From contig DTVI01000306.1 of assembly GCA_012963655.1 (NCBI GenBank), positions 1 through 19,127 of the forward strand: 19,127 nt of DNA, read 5' to 3'. The stretch comes from Sulfurimonas sp. (GTDB lineage Bacteria; Campylobacterota; Campylobacteria; Campylobacterales; Sulfurimonadaceae). Positions within the stretch are counted from its first letter, which is position 1. Every line of letters begins with the position of its first letter. This document shows positions 1-6,624 of the stretch, piece after piece. The notes under the pieces were generated by a model. That model saw only the letters and a list, made by a program, of their open reading frames with translations. It did no database searches and was not told the DNA's origin. Both the position numbers and the translations under genes were made by a program.

Positions 1-2
1 AA

Positions 3-83
3 GCTTCACGAGAAGACGCCTTAACAAAATTATATAAATTGTATAAGGCAAAAGAAAATGGACGTAATCAAATAGTTATATGA
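3..83 (+). CDS. C-terminal tail of an unidentified upstream gene (partial)
   Basis: An open frame enters from the left edge and encodes 26 residues, starting ASREDALTKLYKLYKAKENG, before a TGA at 81-83. This stop overlaps the folC ATG as ATGA, which is typical of an upstream operon partner and is the main reason to believe the frame is real. The tail is basic and looks helical. In relatives folC tends to be preceded by leuS, an LptE-like lipoprotein gene and a short uncharacterised gene, so the last of these is a reasonable candidate. The fragment is too short to identify, and no function is assigned. Confidence 0.5.
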   Translation, partial: ASREDALTKLYKLYKAKENGRNQIVI

Positions 84-1219
84 AATTAGCTGAATTTCTA
101 GATAAAAAACCCTTATATTATTCGAAGATAGACTATACACGTATGCCTCGTGCTTATGCATGTATAAAAGATAAACTTCATATTCCTCCTATCATTCATC
201 TAGTAGGTACGAATGGAAAGGGAACTACAGGACGTTTCTTAGCGAATGCTCTAAAGAACTTAGGTCTTAAGGTAGGACATTATTCTTCGCCTCATATTGA
301 GTATTTTAATGAGCGCATATGGATAGAGGGTGAAAATTGTGATAACACACGTTTAGAAGAAGTTCATCAAAGACTACAAGGCTTACTTCCTAATGAGTTC
401 AAGGAGGGGCTGAGTTATTTCGAATACACAACATTTTTAGCTATGCTAGTATATGAAAACTGTGATTACGTTGTATTAGAAGCTGGTCTTGGAGGAGAAT
501 TTGACGCAACAAATGCTTTTGAAAAAGTATTGTCAGTTATAACGCCTATAGGTATGGACCATGAAGACTTTTTAGGCACTAGCATTAAAGACATAGCCTT
601 AACAAAGTTACGTAGTGTTAGTACAAAGGCTATTATTTCTAAGCAAAAGTTTGAAGAAGTAACAGAGGTGGCAAGATCCTTAGAAAAAGATTCTAAAATA
701 ACTTTTGTATCTTATGAAGATTATCTAGATGATGAGATGATTCAGATGGCAGAAAAAATATCTGCTGAACAAGAACATCCTCATTACTTGCAAGAAAATC
801 TTTTAGTAAGTATGGCAGTGGTTAAGGAATTAGGATACAAAGTTAAGATAAACTTATTTAACTCTCAGAGATTAGATGGTAGAATGCAAAGAATAAAACC
901 AAATGTATGGTTGGATGTGGGGCATAATAGCCTCGCCGCAGAAGCTATCTCAGCTAGCTTCTCTCCAAAATCAATAAATTTAGTTTATAATAGCTATAAA
1001 GATAAAGATTATTTGTCGATATTGTCCATACTCTCTCCTATTATTAAGCAGGTTGAGATTATAAGTGTTGAAGATGAGCGTATTGTTAAGAATGAAGACT
1101 TAGAAGCAGCGATTATCAAAAATGGATTAAAATTTAAAAAATTTGATAAGGTTTTAGAAGAAGAAAACTATTTAGTTTTTGGCTCTTTTAGTGTAATAGA
1201 AGCCTTTAAAAAATACTAA
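80..1219 (+). CDS. folC: Bifunctional dihydrofolate synthase / folylpolyglutamate synthase
   Basis: A cytoplasmic Mur-ligase-family enzyme that adds glutamate to dihydropteroate and to reduced folates in an ATP-dependent reaction. The ATP loop GTNGKGTT is at residues 43-50. The folC-type EAGLGGEFDATN is at 134-145, followed by TPIGMDHEDFLG and by Lys176 in the stretch where Mur ligases carry a lysine. RLDGRMQ (264-270) and DVGHN (279-283, the usual DGAHN motif with changes) mark the start of the C-terminal domain. The length of 379 residues is slightly short for the family but fits Campylobacterota versions. The ATG overlaps the preceding stop as ATGA, and no strong Shine-Dalgarno is visible, so translational coupling is likely. 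The gene is 33 bases from the M23 peptidase gene. Identification is secure; whether both activities are present cannot be read from the sequence. Confidence 0.95.
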   Translation: MKLAEFLDKKPLYYSKIDYTRMPRAYACIKDKLHIPPIIHLVGTNGKGTTGRFLANALKNLGLKVGHYSSPHIEYFNERIWIEGENCDNTRLEEVHQRLQGLLPNEFKEGLSYFEYTTFLAMLVYENCDYVVLEAGLGGEFDATNAFEKVLSVITPIGMDHEDFLGTSIKDIALTKLRSVSTKAIISKQKFEEVTEVARSLEKDSKITFVSYEDYLDDEMIQMAEKISAEQEHPHYLQENLLVSMAVVKELGYKVKINLFNSQRLDGRMQRIKPNVWLDVGHNSLAAEAISASFSPKSINLVYNSYKDKDYLSILSILSPIIKQVEIISVEDERIVKNEDLEAAIIKNGLKFKKFDKVLEEENYLVFGSFSVIEAFKKY

Positions 1220-1252
1220 GTCGTAAATAACTAAAAAAAGGAATTTGATTAC

Positions 1253-2203
1253 ATGCATGATCAATTTACTATTACTATTCATGATGAACATGGGGTAAAA
1301 CAGTTTAACCTTCATCAAATTGTCAAGAGTTTTGGATTATACTTATTAGGGCTTTTATTTTTTATTTTTTCCTTATCTGCCTTTTCTATTGCTTATTTAA
1401 ATGCAAGTGTTGATAGCATAGAAAGTAAAAAGAATGAGATGAAAGATGCTTATTCTAAATTAGAAAGAAAAAATCAAGATTTACTTAGTATCATTGTTTT
1501 AACAGAACAAACCATAAAGAAAAAACAAGATGAACTGGTTACTGTAACAGACAAGTTGTCTGATATTGAACAACTTATTGGACTGTCTACTGAAGAAGAC
1601 TCTACCCTAGCAGAGCGCGTAGACTTAGCAACGGTCACCTCTGAAGAGATGTCTGCTTTAATGCAACATGTTCCAAGTGGTTCCCCTGTTGAATACAGAG
1701 GCATTACCTCTAAGTATGGATACCGAATCCATCCAACCCTGAAAAGCAGAGAATTTCATAGAGGTACAGATATGAAAGCACCTATGAAAACACCTATTTA
1801 TGCAACCGCAGATGCGATTGTTGAATGGGCAGCTAAACATAAGCGCAGTGGTTATGGAAATCTTATAATTTTAGATCATAGTTTTGGATTTAAAACTTAT
1901 TTTGGCCACCTTAACAAAATTGTGGTAAAATCAGGTCAGTTTATTAAGCGTGGGGATCTCATCGGCTATACGGGAAATAGCGGTATGTCAAATGGTCCTC
2001 ATTTACATTATGAAGTGAGATTTGTTCAAAGAGCACTTAACCCATTTTGGTTTGTTAAGTGGAATATCGCTTCTTATAACTCAATTTTTGAGAAGGAGAA
2101 AAACGTACCATGGCAATCTTTAATAACAGCGACAACGCGTCTACACCAGACAACAACAATACCACTATTATCACAGAAGGTTCTTTTATCAAGGGCGAGA
2201 TGA
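1253..2203 (+). CDS. Membrane-anchored M23 (LytM-type) peptidoglycan endopeptidase, Csd1/Csd2-like
   Basis: A predicted periplasmic zinc endopeptidase that cuts peptide cross-links in peptidoglycan. Residues 1-25 are cytoplasmic, one membrane segment spans about 26-48, and residues 52-110 look like a coiled coil. The M23 domain spans about 145-270. It carries HRGTD (zinc ligands His169 and Asp173), GHL with His219, and HLH at 250-252 (His252 is the third ligand). All catalytic positions are intact. AAAGGAA at 1237-1243 precedes the ATG. The gene lies directly before a bactofilin gene. In Helicobacter pylori, csd1 and csd2 (M23 proteins) and ccmA (bactofilin) sit in the same arrangement between folC and mfd and are needed for helical shape, so a cell-shape role is inferred. 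The last 31 residues (286-316) are encoded in a second frame over the bactofilin start. Csd1 cannot be told from Csd2 here. Confidence 0.88.
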   Translation: MHDQFTITIHDEHGVKQFNLHQIVKSFGLYLLGLLFFIFSLSAFSIAYLNASVDSIESKKNEMKDAYSKLERKNQDLLSIIVLTEQTIKKKQDELVTVTDKLSDIEQLIGLSTEEDSTLAERVDLATVTSEEMSALMQHVPSGSPVEYRGITSKYGYRIHPTLKSREFHRGTDMKAPMKTPIYATADAIVEWAAKHKRSGYGNLIILDHSFGFKTYFGHLNKIVVKSGQFIKRGDLIGYTGNSGMSNGPHLHYEVRFVQRALNPFWFVKWNIASYNSIFEKEKNVPWQSLITATTRLHQTTTIPLLSQKVLLSRAR

Positions 2204-2523
2204 AACTTGACTGTAATTTATATATAGATGGTGAGTTTGAGGGAACAATTATTTCAAAAAAACTTGTTACTATTGGTAAAAGTGGAAAGGTGTGTGGAGA
2301 TATTCAGACACATCATTTAGTAGTGCAAGGTCTTGTAGAAGGCTCAGTTAATGCAAATCGTTTAGAGATAATGGCAGCAGGTAAGGTACTTGGCACTATT
2401 CTTTCATCTGAACTGATTATTGAAGCTCAGGGCCATTTTGAGGGTGAGAGTAAGATAAAAAATAAAGAAATGAAAAATAAACCTGTTAACATAGAATTAA
2501 ATGAGAAGAAAAAAGAAGCTTGA
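2110..2523 (+). CDS. ccmA: Bactofilin, CcmA-like cell-shape scaffold
   Basis: A small polymer-forming cytoskeletal protein of 137 residues. The bactofilin core spans about residues 20-115 and shows the alternating short hydrophobic strands and glycine turns of a right-handed beta-helix (for example GEFEGTIISKKLVTIGKSG). It is flanked by an Asn/Thr-rich N-tail (MAIFNNSDN, close to the H. pylori CcmA start as I recall it) and a charged Lys/Glu C-tail. The start is fixed by AAGGAG at 2093-2098, 11 bases before the ATG, and by the family-typical MAIF. The first 94 bases lie inside the M23 peptidase gene in another frame. The stop TGA overlaps the TTG start of mfd. The partner peptidase upstream supports a role in localised cell-wall trimming that sets cell curvature. 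That role is known for H. pylori and inferred here. Confidence 0.92.
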   Translation: MAIFNNSDNASTPDNNNTTIITEGSFIKGEMKLDCNLYIDGEFEGTIISKKLVTIGKSGKVCGDIQTHHLVVQGLVEGSVNANRLEIMAAGKVLGTILSSELIIEAQGHFEGESKIKNKEMKNKPVNIELNEKKKEA

Positions 2524-5498
2524 GTCAGAGTAAATTATACGAATACCTTCAGAGTAATTCCCCAGAACTTATCATTGTAAAAGATTCAAAAGAGGCCTTG
2601 GCCTTTGCTGATGTACTTAAGTACCTCAATATTGATGTACTTGTGTTTCCTGATTTACGAGCTGTGAGTGGAGATGACTTGCGATCTTTTAAGATAGAAC
2701 TTTTTGAATTATTTTCTGCCCTTGATACCTATAAAAATGCAAAGAAAAAGCCTCTTGTTATTTCACCAATCAAAACAGTATCTCATCCTCTTCCTCTTGA
2801 AAGTTTAAATGCTAGTCATTTTATAGAATTCGGTGACAGTATAGATCTCCCAAGCTTTAAAAAACAGATGCTTCATTGGGGATATACCTTTGTTGATATT
2901 GTTGAAGAAAAAGGTGAGGTTTCTTTTAGGGGTGATATTATTGATATCTTTCCTATTTGTGTAGATAAGCCTTACCGTATTTCTCTTTTTGGTGATGAGG
3001 TTGAGGAAATTCGTGCCTTTACCCTTGAAACACAAAAGAGTATCAAAGAAGAAATAGAAAAAATAGAAATTATTCCTGCTTTTTTTGCCTTAGAAGAAAA
3101 GCAATATGATCTTCTTTTATCTAAATGTGAACATAGCTCGTCTGATAGTTTTGTAAAGGATTTAAGTTCTTTAGGGCTTTGGCATTTAGAAGAGTTGGCT
3201 AAGCCTTTTATGGAAGGCTTAGAAGCTGTATATTCAAGTGATTTATCCTTAGAACTACAAGAGATTTATGCTTTTGATGAAGGTGCGGTAGATGAAAAAT
3301 ATTTTGACTTTCAAATCATGCCAGAAGCAAAAGAGTTTTCTGACTTTATTTTAGTAGACATTCATACAACACTGAAGGCGCATAAAAATAAAAAGATAAC
3401 CTTAATAGCCTCTAACGAAGCGCAAATTAAACAACAAGACCTCCACGATACTTCTATGCTTAATGTAGTATATTCCCCTCTCATTGTAAACTTTATTGGA
3501 GAAAAAGAGCTTGTTTTTTCTTTGAATAAAGAGATTAAGAAAAAACGCCGTAAAAAGACAAGTATTATTCTTGATGAATTAAAACCAGGTGATTATATAG
3601 TTCATGAGGATTATGGGGTAGGAGTTTTTGAAAAGATTGAGCAAGCTGAGATACTTGGAGGCGTTAAAGACTTTGTAGCTATCTCCTATCAAGGGGAAGA
3701 ACGTGTTTTAATCCCTGTTGAAAACCTAGAATCAATAGATAGATATATTTCTTCAGGCTCGCTTCCTATTCTTGATAAACTGGGAAAAGGTAGTTTTGCT
3801 AAGTTAAAAGATAAGGTTAAAAAGAAACTCTTTGAGATTGCAGGGGAGATTATAAACCTTGCGGCTTCTAGAGCGCTTATTAAGGCGCCTAGAATTATTG
3901 CAGATGCCAATAAAATTAAAAAGTTTCAAGCAGAAGCAGGCTTTGAATATACAGATGATCAAGACCGCTCAATAAAAGAGATACTTCAAAGCATTAGCCA
4001 AGAAAAGGTGATGGATAGACTCCTTTCTGGTGATGTTGGTTTTGGTAAGACAGAGGTAGCTATGAACGCTATTTACGCTGCCTACCTAAGTGGATATCAA
4101 TCAGCTTTGATTGTCCCTACAACCTTATTGTCTTCTCAGCATTATAAGTCTATTAAAGAGCGTTTTGAACCTTATGATATAAAAATTGCTAAGCTTGACC
4201 GTTTTGTTTCGACTAAGGATAAAAATCAAATTATTAAGGCCTTAGAGTCAGGGGATTTAGACTTAGTTATAGGGACACACTCTTTATTTTCAGCGAAGTT
4301 TAAAAAGCCAGGTCTAATTATCATTGATGAAGAACACAAGTTTGGAGTAAAGCAAAAAGAGAAGCTAAAAACCTTATATGAAAAGGTCCATCTTCTGTCT
4401 ATGTCAGCTACACCTATTCCACGTTCACTTAATCAGGCTATGTCTTCTATTAAGCAGATGTCGACGCTTATGACACCACCAAGTGAGAGACAAGGGGTAA
4501 GAACCTTTGTTAAAGAATATGATGAAAAACTACTTAAAGAAGTAATATTGCGAGAACTTAGACGTGGGGGACAATTATTTTATGTCTTTAACTCCATTGA
4601 CGCAATGCCAATAAAGAAAAATGAACTTTTAGCGGTATTACCTAACCTAAGAATTTTGATGCTTCACTCAAAGGTTTCTGCAGCTGTAACTGAAAAAGAG
4701 TTAATGAGGTTTCAAAATGGCGAGTATGATGTACTTCTAGCAACATCTATTATTGAATCAGGTATTCATATGCCAACGGTTAATACTATGCTTATTGACG
4801 GGGCAGATAGATTTGGTATAGCAGACCTTCATCAACTTCGTGGACGTGTTGGACGTGGTCATATAGAAGGTTACGCATATTTTATTGTAAATGATAAAGA
4901 AAACCTAACAGATGAGGCAAAAAAACGTTTACTTGCTCTTGAATCAAACTCTTTCTTAGGGGCAGGTTCTGTACTGGCTTATCATGACCTAGAAATACGT
5001 GGTGGAGGTAACTTAGTCGGTGACGCTCAAAGTGGCCATATTAAAAATATTGGTTATACCTTATATCTTAGGATGTTAGAAGACGCTATTAAAGAACTCT
5101 CAAATCAACAACAAATTGAGCGTAAAAAAGTGGATATTAAACTGACTATATCAGCTTATATCTCTGATGAGGTTGTTCAAGAAGAACGCTTACGTTTAGA
5201 GTTATACAGACGCTTGAGCCATTGTGAAGCAGTTACTGAGGTATATGAGATAGAAGAAGAAGCTAATGATAGATTCGGACGATTAGATATTAATACAAAG
5301 CAATTCTTTGAGCTTATTGTAATTAAGTTACTTAGTATTGAAAAGTCTATCACCCTTATTGGAAATTATGGACAAAATATTTCTATCACTTACTCAAATG
5401 GTTCTATGGAAACTATCAAGTCTGCAAGTAAAGATGATGATGATATTATTAAAGAGGTTCTTAGCTACCTGCGAACTTCCAAACCAAAGAAACTCTAG
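2520..5498 (+). CDS. mfd: Transcription-repair coupling factor Mfd
   Basis: An ATP-driven DNA translocase that pushes stalled RNA polymerase off DNA and recruits UvrA to the lesion. Order of parts: a degenerate UvrB-like N-terminal region (about 1-340), a CarD-like RNA-polymerase-interacting domain (about 352-410, with LKPGDYIVHEDYGVGVF), a superfamily 2 helicase with GDVGFGKTE (504-512), DEEH (603-606), SATPIPRS (629-636) and LRGRVGRG (773-780), and a C-terminal TRCF domain (about 870-992). At 992 residues it is shorter than the roughly 1,150 of E. coli; most of the loss is in the N-terminal half, as is usual in this phylum. The start is a TTG at 2520 overlapping the bactofilin stop (TTGA), with only a weak purine-rich ribosome site, so coupled translation is likely. 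The product beginning (M)SQSKLYEYL fits relatives. All helicase motifs are intact. Confidence 0.96.
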   Translation: MSQSKLYEYLQSNSPELIIVKDSKEALAFADVLKYLNIDVLVFPDLRAVSGDDLRSFKIELFELFSALDTYKNAKKKPLVISPIKTVSHPLPLESLNASHFIEFGDSIDLPSFKKQMLHWGYTFVDIVEEKGEVSFRGDIIDIFPICVDKPYRISLFGDEVEEIRAFTLETQKSIKEEIEKIEIIPAFFALEEKQYDLLLSKCEHSSSDSFVKDLSSLGLWHLEELAKPFMEGLEAVYSSDLSLELQEIYAFDEGAVDEKYFDFQIMPEAKEFSDFILVDIHTTLKAHKNKKITLIASNEAQIKQQDLHDTSMLNVVYSPLIVNFIGEKELVFSLNKEIKKKRRKKTSIILDELKPGDYIVHEDYGVGVFEKIEQAEILGGVKDFVAISYQGEERVLIPVENLESIDRYISSGSLPILDKLGKGSFAKLKDKVKKKLFEIAGEIINLAASRALIKAPRIIADANKIKKFQAEAGFEYTDDQDRSIKEILQSISQEKVMDRLLSGDVGFGKTEVAMNAIYAAYLSGYQSALIVPTTLLSSQHYKSIKERFEPYDIKIAKLDRFVSTKDKNQIIKALESGDLDLVIGTHSLFSAKFKKPGLIIIDEEHKFGVKQKEKLKTLYEKVHLLSMSATPIPRSLNQAMSSIKQMSTLMTPPSERQGVRTFVKEYDEKLLKEVILRELRRGGQLFYVFNSIDAMPIKKNELLAVLPNLRILMLHSKVSAAVTEKELMRFQNGEYDVLLATSIIESGIHMPTVNTMLIDGADRFGIADLHQLRGRVGRGHIEGYAYFIVNDKENLTDEAKKRLLALESNSFLGAGSVLAYHDLEIRGGGNLVGDAQSGHIKNIGYTLYLRMLEDAIKELSNQQQIERKKVDIKLTISAYISDEVVQEERLRLELYRRLSHCEAVTEVYEIEEEANDRFGRLDINTKQFFELIVIKLLSIEKSITLIGNYGQNISITYSNGSMETIKSASKDDDDIIKEVLSYLRTSKPKKL

Positions 5499-5582
5499 TT
5501 TAAAGGTAAAAGTGTAAATGGGATAATGCGGTTTATCTAAAGACTACTTTATGACTCATCTACTCTTGCACCCATCAACCCT

Positions 5583-5612
5583 TTCACGTATTTCCCCATT
5601 TAATGTTACAAT
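5583..5612 (+). promoter_or_regulatory. Candidate sigma70 promoter of the YmdB-type gene
   Basis: TTCACG (5583-5588), an 18-base spacer and TACAAT (5607-5612) lie 30 bases before the ATG at 5642. The -35 box is a weak match and the -10 differs from TATAAT at one base. The rest of the gap after mfd (5499-5582) holds only a weak GATAA / TTATC hairpin (5522-5537) and no gene that I can see. Transcription may also read through from mfd. Confidence 0.4.
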
Positions 5613-5641
5613 GCCGTTATAAATTTTTTACTGGAAACTAT

Positions 5642-6448
5642 ATGCGCATTGCCTTCATCGGAGATATAATTGGTCGCCCTGGCCGCTCTATTATTAAAGA
5701 AAACCTCAAAAAACTTAAAATAGAACATAAGATTGATTTTGTTATAGCAAATTATGAAAATGCATCTCATGGTTTTGGTCTAACAGATAAGAATGCAGCG
5801 GAGCTCTTTAATACAGGTATAGATGTTATGACAGGTGGAAATCATACCTGGGACAGAAAAGAGATACACGGTCTTTTTGATAAATATGAGCTTTTAAGAC
5901 CCCATAATTATCCTGATGAGGTAAGTGGAACAGGTTGCAAGGTTTATGAGGTAAATGGTGAAAAGCTTGCTATTATAAACCTAATGGGCCATTTTTCTAT
6001 GCCTCTTACCGATAATCCTTTTAGATGTGCGAAGGAAACAGTGGCTAAGCTTCAAGAAAAAGGTGTAAAAAATATATTCATAGATATGCATGCAGAAGCA
6101 ACAGCAGAAAAACGAGCCTTATTGATGATGCTAAAGTCAGAAGTATCGGCCATCGTTGGAACACATACACATGTAGGTACAGATGACCTTCAAGTTGACG
6201 AAGGGACGGGATATTTAACAGATATAGGTCTAACTGGATGTAGGGATAATGTTATTGGTATGAATTCTGATGTTCCTATCCGTCGGTTTTTAACAGGACT
6301 GCCTGAACGATTTAAGGTGCCGGAGAAGTGTAAGTCTATCTTACAAATAGTTATTTTTGATATTGAAGAAGGAAAATGTTCTAATGCCTTTAAAATCAAA
6401 AAGTTTAAAGATGGAAGAGAATTTAGAACAGAAGCGTGGATTGATTAA
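5642..6448 (+). CDS. YmdB-type (TIGR00282) metallophosphoesterase, likely 2',3'-cyclic-nucleotide phosphodiesterase
   Basis: A binuclear-metal phosphoesterase of 268 residues, the usual family length. Metal and catalytic positions are all present: Asp8 in FIGDIIGRPGR, Glu39-Asn40 in NYENASHGFG, Asn67-His68 in GGNHTWD, His150 in DMHAEAT, and His175 and His177 in GTHTHVGT. Bacillus YmdB hydrolyses 2',3'-cAMP and affects biofilm and motility decisions; its role in this phylum is not something I can name. An in-frame ATG at 5603 would add 13 residues, but the ATG at 5642 is preferred: it gives the family-typical MRIAFIGDI start, has GGAAA at 5633-5637, and lies downstream of the candidate -10 box, which the longer start would precede. 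It stands alone, 143 bases after mfd, and converges on dnaX. Confidence 0.92.
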   Translation: MRIAFIGDIIGRPGRSIIKENLKKLKIEHKIDFVIANYENASHGFGLTDKNAAELFNTGIDVMTGGNHTWDRKEIHGLFDKYELLRPHNYPDEVSGTGCKVYEVNGEKLAIINLMGHFSMPLTDNPFRCAKETVAKLQEKGVKNIFIDMHAEATAEKRALLMMLKSEVSAIVGTHTHVGTDDLQVDEGTGYLTDIGLTGCRDNVIGMNSDVPIRRFLTGLPERFKVPEKCKSILQIVIFDIEEGKCSNAFKIKKFKDGREFRTEAWID

Positions 6449-6472
6449 GAGGTAATGTGGATTTATGGGAAA

Positions 6473-6516
6473 ACAGTTTAAATTCGGATTCACGGATTCA
6501 CTAGACTTTAAACTGT
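6473..6516. terminator. Hairpin between convergent genes, candidate bidirectional terminator
   Basis: ACAGTTTAAA (6473-6482) is the exact inverted copy of TTTAAACTGT (6507-6516), giving a 10-bp perfect stem with a 24-base loop. On the minus strand it is followed by TTTT; on the plus strand a T5 run comes 7 bases later. It sits just after the YmdB-type stop, 81 bases past the dnaX stop. The stem is AT-rich and the loop is long, so termination strength is doubtful. Confidence 0.4.
6485..6500. repeat. 8-bp tandem duplication CGGATTCA x2
   Basis: CGGATTCA occurs twice in immediate succession (6485-6492 and 6493-6500), entirely within the loop of the 6473-6516 hairpin. It is a small local duplication with no recognised function. 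Confidence 0.8.
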
Positions 6517-6624
6517 ATCGTAATTTTTCTGCGCCTTTGGCTTAGACAGGAAAACTGCATCTTTCTATATCAATTGTATAGCTGCAATAATTATTTTTAA
6601 ACCTTAGACTGTATTGTAATTTTT
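6508..6624. repeat. Near-identical 21-base direct repeat: dnaX 3' end and adjacent spacer
   Basis: The stretches 6508-6528 and 6604-6624 match at 19 of 21 positions (consensus TTARACTGTATYGTAATTTTT). The second copy is the last codons of dnaX plus its stop region read on the plus strand; the first lies in the spacer 96 bases away, and some likeness continues a few bases past the core. It looks like a decayed duplication of the dnaX 3' end. The first copy also supplies the right arm of the 6473-6516 hairpin. Confidence 0.65.
6556..6595 (+). terminator. Weak hairpin with T-rich tail, possible second terminator after the YmdB-type gene
   Basis: CTATAT (6565-6570) pairs with GTATAG (6576-6581, one G-T pair). 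Outside it TGCA (6556-6559) pairs with TGCA (6583-6586) across an asymmetric internal loop. The plus strand then runs into AATAATTATTTTT. The stem is short and AT-rich, so this is a tentative call. Confidence 0.28.

Noticed and set aside
5522..5537. GATAA-N6-TTATC hairpin after mfd as a terminator
   Set aside because: The stem is five AT-rich base pairs and no T-run follows.
5603..5641. N-terminal extension of the YmdB-type protein from an upstream ATG
   Set aside because: The added 13 residues (MLQCRYKFFTGNY) are unlike the family, and the ATG lies before the likely -10 box. The ATG at 5642 has a ribosome site and the family-typical start.
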